A stretch of 64,000 nt of DNA from Natronomonas salina (GTDB lineage Archaea; Halobacteriota; Halobacteria; Halobacteriales; Haloarculaceae): contig NZ_CP058335.1 in the NCBI RefSeq assembly GCF_013391105.1, positions 1,798,001-1,862,000 of the forward strand, written 5' to 3'. Below the pieces are notes generated by a model. That model was not told the origin of the DNA and searched no databases. It saw nothing but the letters and a program-made list of their open reading frames with translations. Below are positions 1-9,428 of the stretch, piece after piece. Both the position numbers and the translations under genes were made by a program. Position 1 is the first letter of the stretch. The number at the start of each line of letters is the position of its first letter.

Positions 1-294
1 CTCGCGCTCCGGCGGACTCGAGGACGACGGACCGAAACCTCGAACCGCGATCACGATGATGGCCAGCGCGAAGAACGCGACCAGGAGCCAGCGACCCATC
101 TGCGTGCTGAGAGCGCTGACCACCATCCCGAGCAGGTCGATGCCGACTGCCTGCCCGAGCGCGAACAGCAACAGGACGAACCCGAAGACCGCGAGGGCGA
201 TCCGGAGCGTCGATTCCGCGAACCACTCGCCGGCGCGTTCGGTGCGACCTCGCTCGACGGTCTCGTCGTTCGCTCCGCCTCCGGTGCGTGACAT
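1..294 (-). CDS. Membrane protein, 3' part cut off by window edge
   Basis: Reading from the ATG at 294 towards position 1 gives an open frame of 98 codons with no stop, so the gene runs off the window. The first 30 residues are hydrophilic (Gly, Glu, Arg rich). Two hydrophobic helices follow, about residues 32-55 (IALAVFGFVLLLFALGQ) and 68-88 (WLLVAFFALAIIVIAV), then a Ser/Pro-rich tail. This looks like the N-terminal half of a small haloarchaeal integral membrane protein. No family motif is recognised. The gene points out of the window and is divergent from nothing on its left. Confidence 0.55.
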   Translation of the reverse strand, partial: MSRTGGGANDETVERGRTERAGEWFAESTLRIALAVFGFVLLLFALGQAVGIDLLGMVVSALSTQMGRWLLVAFFALAIIVIAVRGFGPSSSSPPERE

Positions 295-423
295 GATACC
301 ACGTACGCGGTCGATAGGGATTAGTACACACCACCTAGAGAAAGTATGGTTCGCTGACATCTACGGGAGATGGGTTCGCAGACTGCGACCGGTTCGGAAC
401 GACCTTCGAGGGGTCGGCGCCGC

Positions 424-585
424 TCAGTCCTGATTGGTCGAGACGGCCGACACGACCGTGACGAGATCGCCGTCCTCGAACTCCCGCCGGCACCCCTCAC
501 AGAGCTGGAGCGTCTCCGTCGCCGCCTCGACGTACTCGATGCGCACCGTCTCCGCGTCGTCGTGACCGCACTCTGCACACGCCAT
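424..585 (-). CDS. CxxC zinc microprotein (53 aa)
   Basis: This 53-residue protein starts MACAECGHDD and carries two Cys pairs: CAEC at residues 3-6 and CEGC at residues 29-32. The spacing suits a single zinc ribbon. The body is acidic. Small proteins with two CxxC pairs are abundant in haloarchaea and some have been shown to affect growth and biofilm phenotypes, but this one has no assigned function. Its ATG lies 2 nt downstream of the stop of another possible small frame (588-725), so the two may be co-transcribed. Confidence 0.65.
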   Translation of the reverse strand: MACAECGHDDAETVRIEYVEAATETLQLCEGCRREFEDGDLVTVVSAVSTNQD

Positions 586-587
586 GA

Positions 588-725
588 TCAGTTACCGAGT
601 CCCCCACGCTGGGTTCGGTCGTCGGACTGTTCGACCATGCTCTCGGTTGCAGTCCCGTCGTCGCCGCACGTGCCAGAAAACCCTGGGCCACCGGTCGAGG
701 GAGCGCCTCGGTCGAGCGACGTCAT
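588..725 (-). CDS. Possible small protein (45 aa) upstream of the zinc microprotein
   Basis: An ATG at 725 opens a 45-codon frame (starts MTSLDRGAPS, ends RTQRGGLGN) that stops 2 nt before the start of the zinc microprotein. It is Gly/Ser/Asp rich, with one Cys and no membrane segment. The tight junction is the only support; an internal Met (residue 30, position 638) is an alternative start. It may equally be untranslated leader. Confidence 0.3.
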   Translation of the reverse strand: MTSLDRGAPSTGGPGFSGTCGDDGTATESMVEQSDDRTQRGGLGN

Positions 726-907
726 TACCTCCGACAGAATCTAAGCCCGTATAGTGATTTCGAATTTCGCAATCCCTTGAGTTACGAAAACCACAATCCG
801 AAGGTTACGGATTTCTTACCGAGGTCCGCCGAACGTTGTCTCAAGTGGTAAGTAACGGCGATACCGTTTCGGAAGTCGGAACCGGACGCGCTCGGCTCGC
901 TTCGCGA

Positions 908-1423
908 TCAGACGTCGTAGACCGCCTCGTCGTCGCTGCCGCTGACGTCCTGGGTACCGAAGTGGTTGAAGGGCCGGAAGTAGTGGTGGCGGATCAGCTC
1001 CTCGCTCTCGACGCTCAGCCCCATCTCGTCGAGCGTCCGAGCGATCCGGGTGAGGTCGTCGTGGCGGGGGGCGACGGCCTTGACCTCGACGTTCTCGCGG
1101 CCGGTCATCACCTCGTGGACCTCGACGACCCCCTCGATCTGGAGCGCTTCGCGCGCCAGGTCCTCCCGATCGACGATCGGCGCCGTGCACATGATCCGTA
1201 TCTGCAGCTGGTAGCCCGCCAGCTCGTAGTCCACCATCGGGACGTACCCCTCGATGATCTCGCTTTGCTCCATCTTGTCGATGCGGTTCCGCACCGTCCC
1301 GTCGGTCACGCCGACGCGGTCGGCGATGTCGACGGCCGTCAGGTTGCGGGCGTCCCGCTGGAGCAACTGGAGGATGGCGCGGTCGACGTCGTCGAGCGGG
1401 GTGTACTCGTGACTGGCGCACAT
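908..1423 (-). CDS. Lrp/AsnC family transcriptional regulator
   Basis: The protein has 171 residues. The N-terminus (about 10-60) matches the Lrp/AsnC winged helix-turn-helix: DDVDRAILQLLQRDAR, then IADRVGVTDGTVRNRIDKM. Residues about 70-145 form the RAM/ACT-like effector-binding sandwich (QLQIRIMCTAPIVD, VVEVHEVMTGRENVEV). The tail after residue 150 is longer than in the core family. Proteins of this type bind amino acids or other small ligands and control metabolic genes. The neighbours give no clue to the regulon. The ATG at 1423 directly follows a 325-bp gene-free stretch. Confidence 0.88.
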   Translation of the reverse strand: MCASHEYTPLDDVDRAILQLLQRDARNLTAVDIADRVGVTDGTVRNRIDKMEQSEIIEGYVPMVDYELAGYQLQIRIMCTAPIVDREDLAREALQIEGVVEVHEVMTGRENVEVKAVAPRHDDLTRIARTLDEMGLSVESEELIRHHYFRPFNHFGTQDVSGSDDEAVYDV

Positions 1424-1748
1424 GCCTCACGTGAGGGGGCGACCACCCTTGGAAGCTGGGTGGCGGTCGAACGGGCGCGAGGAGACATCGAGTCACCCGC
1501 CGGTCGTACCAGAAGGGTCGGATTCGGTCGGTCCGATCAGCGGTCCCGAACTGGGTCGCGACTTGGGGGGTCGCCAGAAACATCGAAGATCAACCACTCG
1601 GTCCACGACGGCAGCTGTGCCGGATTATCGGCGAAGGTGGACCTGCGGACGTTCAGCTACGCGTACGAGCTCGAAAGGAAGGGGGAGCGTCCCTCCGGAC
1701 GCCGACGCGCCCGGCAGGGTCGACGACGCTGCTAGCGCGGCAGTGTCG
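1424..1748. other. Gene-free stretch, upstream region of the Lrp gene
   Basis: These 325 bp lie between the start of the Lrp gene and the end of the MscS-like gene. Frames on either strand are GC-driven shadows without family features. The part next to 1424 must hold the Lrp promoter, but no clear TATA box was identified. Confidence 0.5.
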
Positions 1749-2525
1749 TCACTCCGGCGGCCGACCACTGGACGGGCCGGTTCCGGAGTCCGGGTCGCGA
1801 CCGGCGCCGGACGACGAGACCTCGGACTTCCCGGAGCGCGCCCAGCGGTCGATGTTCTCCCGGACGTAGTCCTGGCCGCCGAGGCCGAAGGAGATACCGA
1901 GGCCGAGTGCGAGCGCGACCGCGAGGCCCCAGGCCATCGCCCGCGCGAACACGAACAGGATGCCGACGTCGATACCCATCGTGTCGAGGCCGATCACGAT
2001 CACGACGAAGTAGAGGAACAGCTGGACGCCGGTGGCGACCCAGTTCGTGTAGCCGGTGCGGGTCGCCGCCTCCGTCCGCTTGATCGCGTCACCGACGAAG
2101 TCGGCGACCACGAACCCGAGGATGATCACCAGCAGTCCCGCGACGAACGCCGGCAGGTACGAGACCGCGGTGTTGATCCACTCCGACAGCACGGCGATGG
2201 CGAGGACGTCCGCGGCCGCCAGGATGGCCAAGGCGTAGACGAACCACCGCGTGAGCGTCCCGAAGGCGTGGGCGACCGCGCGTTCGGTGCCGCCGAGTAT
2301 GTTGCCGAGTGGCGTCTCGAGGACCATCTCGTCGAGTTCGACCCTGTCGACGAGCCGTTCGACGACGCCGCCGATCGCCCGTCCCACCACCCAGCCGATG
2401 AGGAGGATGATGAGCGCGCCGATCAACCGCGGCAGGAACGTGATCGCCGCTCCGAGCGCCTCTCGGAACTGGTCTTCCACGGCTCCGACCTGTGCGACCG
2501 TCGATAGCTGGTCAGGTTGTACCAT
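1749..2525 (-). CDS. MscS-like TM-helix-repeat membrane protein
   Basis: The protein has 258 residues and about five membrane segments: roughly 26-48, 88-110, 120-145, 163-182 and 190-215. It contains the conserved TM-helix repeat found beside mechanosensitive channel domains (ALIILLIGWVVGRAIGGVVERLVD, then FVAGLLVIILGFVVADFVGDAIKR). The last membrane segment ends in GLGISFGLGGQDY, which resembles the MscS pore-lining helix. The cytosolic MscS beta domain is missing, so it is a short relative. A role in membrane-tension or small-solute permeability is inferred from the family. The Ser/Gly/Pro-rich C-terminal tail is probably disordered. Confidence 0.75.
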   Translation of the reverse strand: MVQPDQLSTVAQVGAVEDQFREALGAAITFLPRLIGALIILLIGWVVGRAIGGVVERLVDRVELDEMVLETPLGNILGGTERAVAHAFGTLTRWFVYALAILAAADVLAIAVLSEWINTAVSYLPAFVAGLLVIILGFVVADFVGDAIKRTEAATRTGYTNWVATGVQLFLYFVVIVIGLDTMGIDVGILFVFARAMAWGLAVALALGLGISFGLGGQDYVRENIDRWARSGKSEVSSSGAGRDPDSGTGPSSGRPPE

Positions 2526-2857
2526 GAGTCCCTACCTACGGATGGGACACGAATTGTTAGACACAATATATGAAGAACGCCACCAAGTTAAGTTATCAAA
2601 ATATTCGTCACGATTAGAATAATATAGTGGCAGAAATTTACCGTCTGCTGACCGGATAGCTGGTCGCCCGGCCGCCAATCAGAGGTCGTTCGAATCGGTA
2701 CCGACGTCGAGTACCGGGCCGTAGAACGGGGACCTTACGCGAGGTGAGTACTTCCCTGAGAGTGCTCCTGAGCGGCGTTCATCGACGCTCACTGCGCATT
2801 TCTACGAATCTCGGTGGGCGCCTCGCCTGGGACAGTCAGGACGAATCCGAACCCAGA
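2526..2857. other. Gene-free stretch with A/T-rich promoter region
   Basis: The 332 bp hold a clearly A/T-rich block at about 2550-2640, with several TATA-like runs (acacaatatatgaa, atcaaaatattcg, gaataatatagtgg). It lies just upstream of the minus-strand channel gene and probably contains its promoter. The remainder (2640-2857) has no convincing coding frame. Confidence 0.5.
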
Positions 2858-3247
2858 TCAGAACTCCTCCGCCGTGTCGATCCCGACGACGATCCCGCTG
2901 TCGTCGTCCGCGAAACGCTCGTCGACGCCGACGGCGTCCTCGAAGGCGAGCCGCGCCTGCTCCGTGTGGGCGTGCTCGACCGCGTCGGCGACGTCGTCGT
3001 CCAGGTCGAACTCCTCGGCCAGCTCGTCCCAGACGGACGAGGGAACGCGGTAGGCTCGCGTCTCGTCGACCGTCACGTAGTCGTGGTCGGCCTCGTACTC
3101 GGAGTGCCGTCCGAGCAGGTCCCCGTAGAGGACGACGAGCACGTTCCGGATCTCCGCCGCGTCGACGTCGAAGCGGTCGGCCGTTCGGTCGATCACGGCG
3201 TCGTCGATGTGCGCCTCGCTGACTTCGGCGGGCTGGTCGTCGGTCAT
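2858..3247 (-). CDS. Acidic hypothetical protein (129 aa)
   Basis: The protein is very acidic and probably soluble. The ATG at 3247 (MTDDQPAEVSEAH) was chosen over an upstream in-frame Met at 3358 because the extra 37 residues are basic, Pro/Arg rich and unlike the rest. Most of the protein is predicted helical (AHIDDAVIDRTADRFDVDAAEIRNVLVVLYG, split here by commas only in description; residues about 11-40) and it ends DSGIVVGIDTAEEF. No catalytic motif or metal site is visible. It looks like a conserved haloarchaeal protein of unknown role. Confidence 0.65.
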   Translation of the reverse strand: MTDDQPAEVSEAHIDDAVIDRTADRFDVDAAEIRNVLVVLYGDLLGRHSEYEADHDYVTVDETRAYRVPSSVWDELAEEFDLDDDVADAVEHAHTEQARLAFEDAVGVDERFADDDSGIVVGIDTAEEF

Positions 3248-3414
3248 GGTCTCGTGTGTACCGTCGGCGGCCGGCCGTTTCGAACTTTCGACCGCGAACC
3301 GAGGACAGAATCGCAGCCGGCCCGACTCGCAGTCCTTCGGTGCCGACCCGGGTATCAAGGCCCTGCAGTTGCAGCCCGGACTGGCTTCCTTCTGGTTCGT
3401 CTATTGACAGATGT

Positions 3415-3510
3415 ATGCTCGGTACCCTGCGTTCGTTCGCACAGGAGGCCATCAGTCTCGTCATCGCGATCATCACGTTCCCGCTCCGGCTGCTGCGCTC
3501 GCTGCTGTAG
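3415..3510 (+). CDS. Possible 31-aa amphipathic/membrane peptide
   Basis: The frame starts MLGTLRSFAQEAIS and ends LRLLRSLL. The central IVIAIITFPL-like stretch could span or lie on a membrane, and positive charges flank it. The sequence lies in a 480-bp interval without other genes, and a second short cationic frame (3733-3843) follows. The shared pattern AIITFPLRLLRSL versus SIITTVRLIRRL hints that the two are related. No ribosome-binding site or clear TATA box was seen, so translation is not established. Confidence 0.35.
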   Translation: MLGTLRSFAQEAISLVIAIITFPLRLLRSLL

Positions 3511-3732
3511 GCGGCAGGCCGGACACGGAACGCAGCGTCTCCGGTCGGGAGTCGCTGGTGTAGAGGCGGACGCAACGTCGTGACCACGGTCGAATCCGCC
3601 ACCACCCTTCTGGAGAACCCAGATGTATCGCCCGTGCTGGCAGTACGGGAGCCGATCGGTCGCTTCAGAGACGCCCCCGACCCGGCGAATGCCAGCCACG
3701 CGCCCTTCCCTCTCGTCGCCCTAATTACGGGC

Positions 3733-3843
3733 ATGGCTTCGAAACTCAAGCGGCTCGGCAAGCTGGTGTACAACGTCACGAGCATCATCACCACCGTCCG
3801 ACTGATCCGACGGCTCGCCCGTAAGTTCCGTAGCAGCGGATAG
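3733..3843 (+). CDS. Possible 36-aa cationic peptide
   Basis: The frame starts MASKLKRLGKLVYN and ends RLARKFRSSG. It has ten Arg/Lys and almost no acidic residues, which is striking in a haloarchaeon whose proteins are normally acidic. It would form a cationic amphipathic helix. It lies 222 bp after the 31-aa frame, with which it shares the pattern IIT..xRLxRxL. It may be a small membrane-associated protein; the function is unknown. Confidence 0.35.
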   Translation: MASKLKRLGKLVYNVTSIITTVRLIRRLARKFRSSG

Positions 3844-4016
3844 CATCGACCACCTGGGCGCGGACCGGTTCTGGGAAGGAACCGACCGGATTTTTCGTAT
3901 CGGTACCCCACCGGAGCGCCACCCGTATCGACCGCCTCGTCAGTGTTCAGCGAGCGGAATCTCGGCGCCTCACTGGCATCCTTTTTCAGTGTTCGCCTCC
4001 ACCGTCCAGGTGCACC

Positions 4017-4484
4017 ATGACAGATCTGGACCGACGAGCGTTCGTCAAGATCGCGGGAGCGACGGCCGTCGCGCCGGCCGTCGCGGGCTGTTCGGGCAAC
4101 GGCGGGAACGGTGGCAACGGCGGGAACGGCGGCGACGTCCCCGACGAGATCGACGAGTACCTCTCGAACGCCAACGGGTACGACGGTTCGCTCGAGGACC
4201 ACACGGGCGAGGACGAGGTGGCCGTCGACGTCGGGACGGGTGACATCGGCTATGCGTTCGGCCCGGCTGCGATTCGAATCGACACCGGAACGACCGTCGT
4301 CTGGGAGTGGACCGGCGAGGGCGGCTCCCACAACGTCGTCCACGAGAACGGCGACTTCGAGAGCGACCTCCAGGGCGAGCAAGGCGACACCTTCGAATAC
4401 ACCTTCGAGGAGTCAGGGAACTACCGCTACTACTGCAACCCCCACAGAGGGAACGGCATGCTGGGCGGCGTCGTCGTCGAGTAA
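4017..4484 (+). CDS. Halocyanin-type blue copper lipoprotein
   Basis: The protein has 155 residues and is an electron carrier of the plastocyanin/halocyanin type, exported folded by Tat and anchored by lipid. The N-terminus has a Tat-like RRAFVK motif and a lipobox VAGC with Cys25. A Gly/Asn repeat linker (residues 27-39) follows. The cupredoxin domain spans about 65-155. The type-1 copper ligands are visible: His105 (GGSHNVVHE), then Cys140, His143 and Met148 (YYCNPHRGNGM). It probably passes electrons between membrane redox complexes on the outer face. It appears to be monocistronic. Confidence 0.93.
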   Translation: MTDLDRRAFVKIAGATAVAPAVAGCSGNGGNGGNGGNGGDVPDEIDEYLSNANGYDGSLEDHTGEDEVAVDVGTGDIGYAFGPAAIRIDTGTTVVWEWTGEGGSHNVVHENGDFESDLQGEQGDTFEYTFEESGNYRYYCNPHRGNGMLGGVVVE

Positions 4485-4530
4485 CCCGCCTCGTTCACAC
4501 GGGGCTGGATGTAATCCACGGCGAAATCAC

Positions 4531-4545
4531 GCCGCCTCCCCGATT
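4531..4545. repeat. Copy of the tRNA-Phe 3' end
   Basis: The 15 nt gccgcctccccgatt are identical to 4692-4706, the 3' acceptor/T-arm end of tRNA-Phe, 161 bp away. The copy lies beyond the 3' end of the tRNA. Such a copy can remain after an integrase-type element used the tRNA as an attachment site and was later lost. No integrase is present. Confidence 0.45.
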
Positions 4546-4690
4546 CCAATAGCTGGTAGACGGTCCTGCTCGGTCCTTCCCGCTGGTCACTCCCTGTGTG
4601 GGCTTCGACTACCAGACTCGAATCGGGTCGGGAGCGTTTTCACTGCTCGCGGTCTCGGTCGCTCCGCTCCCTCGACGACTCGCAGGAAAA

Positions 4691-4764
4691 TGCCGCCTCC
4701 CCGATTTGAACGGGGGACAGCTCGATCTTCAGTCGAGTGCTCTCCCAGTCTGAGCTAAGGCGGC
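4691..4764 (-). tRNA. tRNA-Phe (GAA)
   Basis: The minus strand folds as a 74-nt cloverleaf. The acceptor stem is GCCGCCU/AGGCGGC with discriminator A. The anticodon stem-loop CUCGA-CUGAAGA-UCGAG gives anticodon GAA, and the T-arm is CCCCG-UUCAAAU-CGGGG. CCA is not encoded and there is no intron. Confidence 0.96.
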
Positions 4765-4828
4765 TCGCAGACGAACCGAGGCCGAGGCTATCAAAAAGGG
4801 TTTCGAAAGTCGCTGCCCGGCGCGGCGG

Positions 4829-4954
4829 TCAGATGAGGAAGACGTCCGCGGAGTCGAACCGCCGGCCGCAGTTCTTGCAGACGTACTCCACGCCGTCCTC
4901 CGAGACCAGTTGGCCGCCGCACTCCGGACAGTCCGACCCAGCGCGTCCTGACAT
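4829..4954 (-). CDS. Zinc-ribbon microprotein (41 aa)
   Basis: This 41-residue protein starts MSGRAGSDCPECGG and carries two pairs: CPEC at residues 9-12 and CKNC at 26-29. This is a complete short zinc ribbon. It sits between tRNA-Phe and tRNA-Val on the same strand. The arrangement CPECGG..(13)..CKNCGRRF resembles the zinc ribbons of transcription or translation factors. The function is unknown. Confidence 0.7.
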   Translation of the reverse strand: MSGRAGSDCPECGGQLVSEDGVEYVCKNCGRRFDSADVFLI

Positions 4955-5008
4955 TACGTGTTAGTCGGTGGCGACGGCTGATAGGCCTTTCGCGGCCGCA
5001 GAAGCGAG

Positions 5009-5080
5009 TGGGCACGGATGGAATCGAACCATCTTCTCGTCCTTGTAAGGGACGCGTCATAGCCACTAGACCACGCGCCC
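5009..5080 (-). tRNA. tRNA-Val (UAC)
   Basis: The minus strand folds as a 72-nt cloverleaf. The acceptor stem is GGGCGCG/CGUGCCC (one G-U pair) with discriminator A. The anticodon stem-loop CGUCC-CUUACAA-GGACG gives anticodon UAC, and the T-arm is GAUGG-UUCGAUU-CCAUC. No intron or encoded CCA is present. Confidence 0.95.
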
Positions 5081-5165
5081 GCACCGGGACGGAATCGGCC
5101 CGAGCGGATAACGCTTACTCTCCGTCGCGGAACGCTTAGGGTCGCCCGCGACGATATCCCGGAGC

Positions 5166-5738
5166 GTGACCTCACTTCGCACCCTCGCGACCGCCCTCCT
5201 CCTCGTCGTGGCTCTCCTCGCGACCGGCTGCGTCACCCCCTTCGACGCCGGCGATTCGTCGACGCCGACCGCCGAGACGCCGGCGACGCAGACGGCCACG
5301 CCGACGCCCTCGCCGTCACCCCCGCCGGCGGCACACGAGGGGTACGACCAGACCACGGTGACCGTTCTCGACGCCGAGACCGACGCGGAACTCGGACGCG
5401 TCGAGGCCGCCGTCGCGGACAACAGCTCGCTCCGCTACACCGGCCTGAGCGACACCGAGGAGCTTCCGGCGGACCGCGGGATGCTGTTCGTCCACGAGCG
5501 AGAGCGCGACCTCACCTACGTGATGCGGAAGATGGACTTCGGCATCGACATCGTCTTCGTCGCCGAGAACGGTACCATCACGTCGACCCACCACGCGACC
5601 GCACCCGGCCCCGACGAGGACGGCAACGACCAGGGCTACTCGGGGACCGGCCGCTACGTCCTCGAGGTGAACTACGAGTGGACCGCCGAGCGGGGTATCG
5701 AGGCCGGCGACCGCGTGGAGTTCGAGCTCCCGGAGTGA
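5166..5738 (+). CDS. DUF192 lipoprotein (tandem copy 1)
   Basis: The protein has 190 residues and starts at a GTG. The N-terminus is a signal peptide with lipobox LATGC (Cys22), followed by a Thr/Pro linker (residues 30-58). The DUF192 domain (about 65-190) shows the family hallmarks RYTGLSDTEELPADRGMLFV, YVMRKMDFGIDIVFV and GRYVLEV. Family members are small beta proteins of unknown activity. It lies 75 bp before a paralogue that shares most of the domain but is membrane-anchored differently. Both are presumably extracellular. Confidence 0.85.
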   Translation: MTSLRTLATALLLVVALLATGCVTPFDAGDSSTPTAETPATQTATPTPSPSPPPAAHEGYDQTTVTVLDAETDAELGRVEAAVADNSSLRYTGLSDTEELPADRGMLFVHERERDLTYVMRKMDFGIDIVFVAENGTITSTHHATAPGPDEDGNDQGYSGTGRYVLEVNYEWTAERGIEAGDRVEFELPE

Positions 5739-5813
5739 GGCGGCGCGCCGGGGGCGGGTGACGCCGCCCGCGCGTCGGCAGCCTTTTCGCGGCCGCCGCC
5801 GTTCGCCCGGTCG

Positions 5814-6350
5814 ATGCGGTCCCGCACGCCCGGCTACGCACTCACGGCCGTCGCCGTCGCCGTCGCGCTGCTGTACCTCGGCGTCGCGACGGGCCTGCTC
5901 GTCCCGTACCTCGGCGGCTACGACCCCGCGGAGCCGGGCGACTACGACCACACCACAGTCACGGTCGTCGACGACGCGACGGGCGAGGAACTCGGCACCG
6001 TCGAGGCCGCCGTCGCCGACAGCTTCCGGACGCGGTACGTCGGTCTGAGCAACACCGACGAACTACCCGCGGACCGTGGGATGCTGTTCGTCCACGACGA
6101 CGCCGACCGGCGGACCTACGTGATGCGGAACATGGACTTCGGGCTCGACATCGTCTTCGTCGCCGAGAACGGCACCGTCACGACCATCCACGAGGCGCCG
6201 GCGCCGGGGGACGACGAGGACGGCGGCGACCAGCAGTACAGCGGCAGGGGCACGTACGTCCTCGAGGTCAACCGCGGCTGGAGCGACGCACGCGGCGTCG
6301 AGGAGGGCGACCGGGTCGCCATCGAGGGCTACGTCGAGATCGATCAGTGA
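5814..6350 (+). CDS. DUF192 membrane-anchored protein (tandem copy 2)
   Basis: The protein has 178 residues. An N-terminal hydrophobic helix (about 9-31) acts as signal anchor with no lipobox Cys, unlike the upstream copy. The DUF192 domain (about 45-178) repeats the same blocks (RYVGLSNTDELPADRGMLFV, YVMRNMDFGLDIVFV, GTYVLEV). The near-identity of the two domains points to a recent tandem duplication with divergence of the anchoring segment. The biochemical role is unknown. Confidence 0.85.
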   Translation: MRSRTPGYALTAVAVAVALLYLGVATGLLVPYLGGYDPAEPGDYDHTTVTVVDDATGEELGTVEAAVADSFRTRYVGLSNTDELPADRGMLFVHDDADRRTYVMRNMDFGLDIVFVAENGTVTTIHEAPAPGDDEDGGDQQYSGRGTYVLEVNRGWSDARGVEEGDRVAIEGYVEIDQ

Positions 6351-6413
6351 TCGGCCCCGCGTCTTCGACAGCGTCGACAGCCGGAGCCCGCGGTTCCGGC
6401 CGCTGGGCCAAGC

Positions 6414-6436
6414 GTTATACTGACCGGACGGTCAGT
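6414..6436 (+). promoter_or_regulatory. TATA box plus perfect 18-bp palindrome (operator)
   Basis: A TTATA box at 6414-6418 is followed at once by ACTGACCGGACGGTCAGT (6419-6436), an exact inverted repeat with 8-bp arms around GA. The exporter ATG is at 6444, 26-30 nt after the TATA box, so the transcript should be leaderless. The palindrome fills the space between TATA box and start site. A bound dimer would block polymerase recruitment. The shape and spacing are typical of TetR-family operators, but no TetR gene is next to it. Confidence 0.7.
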
Positions 6437-6443
6437 TAGGGTA

Positions 6444-8387
<1,944 letters not shown>

Positions 8388-8480
8388 CCGGCGGTCGCCG
8401 ACCGTTCAGGCGCAGCCAGCCCCACGGCGTACCGGTCGCCGGACCTGCGGATTCAAGACGACGCCGGCCCACGCACACCC

Positions 8481-9350
8481 ATGCTCAGGTTGGCGGTGGC
8501 GACGAACGCGGAGACCCTCGAGCGCATCCGCGACCCGCTCGCGGACCAGGACATCCGCGCCGAGCACGTCCCGACCCGCGAGCGCGCCCAGCCGCTGGAC
8601 GAACCGCTCGCCGACGGGGCCTTCGACGCCGGGTTCGTCTACCCGCCGCGACTGATGGAGGGCGGCGTCGCCGACGCGATACTCGGCGTCCCGTGGGTGA
8701 ACGACCGGGAGGCGGTCCTCCGGAGCCGGAACAAGGCCGAGACGCTGGCGCGGCTCCGGGCGGCCGACGTCCCGACGCCCGAGTCCGCCTACGTCTCCAG
8801 TCCCGTCGGCGAGTCCGAACTGGCGGCGGTCTTCGAGCGGTTCGACCCGCCGGTCGTCGTCAAGCCCAACTCGACGACCCGCGGCGTCGGCGTCGCGAAG
8901 GCCCACGACCTCGACTCCTTCCTCGGCGTCTGCGACTACCTCTCGCTGATCCACGACTTCCGCGCGACCGGCGACCGGTCGTTCCTCGTCCAGGAGTACC
9001 TCCCGGACGCCCGCGACTACCGGGCGATGGTGGTCGACGGCGAGTACGTCGGCGCGGTCGAGCGGCGGCTCCCCGACGGCGAGCGCGCGGCCGGCCGCTG
9101 GAAGCACAACGTCCACCGCGGGGCGACGGCGGAGGGCGTCGAACTCCCCGACGCCCTCCGGCGGCTCGCGGAGGACGCCGCCGCGGCCCTGGAGATCGAC
9201 TGGCTGGGCGTCGACCTGCTCGTATCCGGCGAGCGGGCGGTGGTCAACGAGACGAACGCGCGGCCGACCGTCGACGCGGCGACGAAGTACGAACCGGGGT
9301 TCTACGACCGGCTGGCGGGGCTGATACGGACGACGGCGCGGCAGGAGTAG
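8481..9350 (+). CDS. RimK-like ATP-grasp ligase
   Basis: The protein has 289 residues. It has the ATP-grasp layout of RimK/LysX-type carboxylate-amine ligases: an N-terminal pre-ATP-grasp domain, SRNKAETLARLRAADVPTPE (ATP-grasp entry), VVVKPNSTTRGVGVAKA (nucleotide lysine and glycine loop), VQEYLPDARDYRAMVVDGE, and the metal site VVNETNARPT near residue 257. Such enzymes add glutamate or another amino acid to a carboxylate, using acyl-phosphate chemistry. Candidate acceptors include ribosomal proteins, coenzyme gamma-F420 and lysine-biosynthesis carriers, and the context does not choose between them. Confidence 0.8.
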   Translation: MLRLAVATNAETLERIRDPLADQDIRAEHVPTRERAQPLDEPLADGAFDAGFVYPPRLMEGGVADAILGVPWVNDREAVLRSRNKAETLARLRAADVPTPESAYVSSPVGESELAAVFERFDPPVVVKPNSTTRGVGVAKAHDLDSFLGVCDYLSLIHDFRATGDRSFLVQEYLPDARDYRAMVVDGEYVGAVERRLPDGERAAGRWKHNVHRGATAEGVELPDALRRLAEDAAAALEIDWLGVDLLVSGERAVVNETNARPTVDAATKYEPGFYDRLAGLIRTTARQE

Positions 9351-9428
9351 CGAAAGCGAGACGGACGACCGCGGGACACGGGGCGCGAAGAAGACGGAAG
9401 CGGAGTCGGCTGCGGGACGCGGACCGGG

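Noticed and set aside
2802-4382. 526-codon minus-strand frame
   Set aside because: It spans several unrelated regions, including the halocyanin on the other strand, and has no coherent domain.
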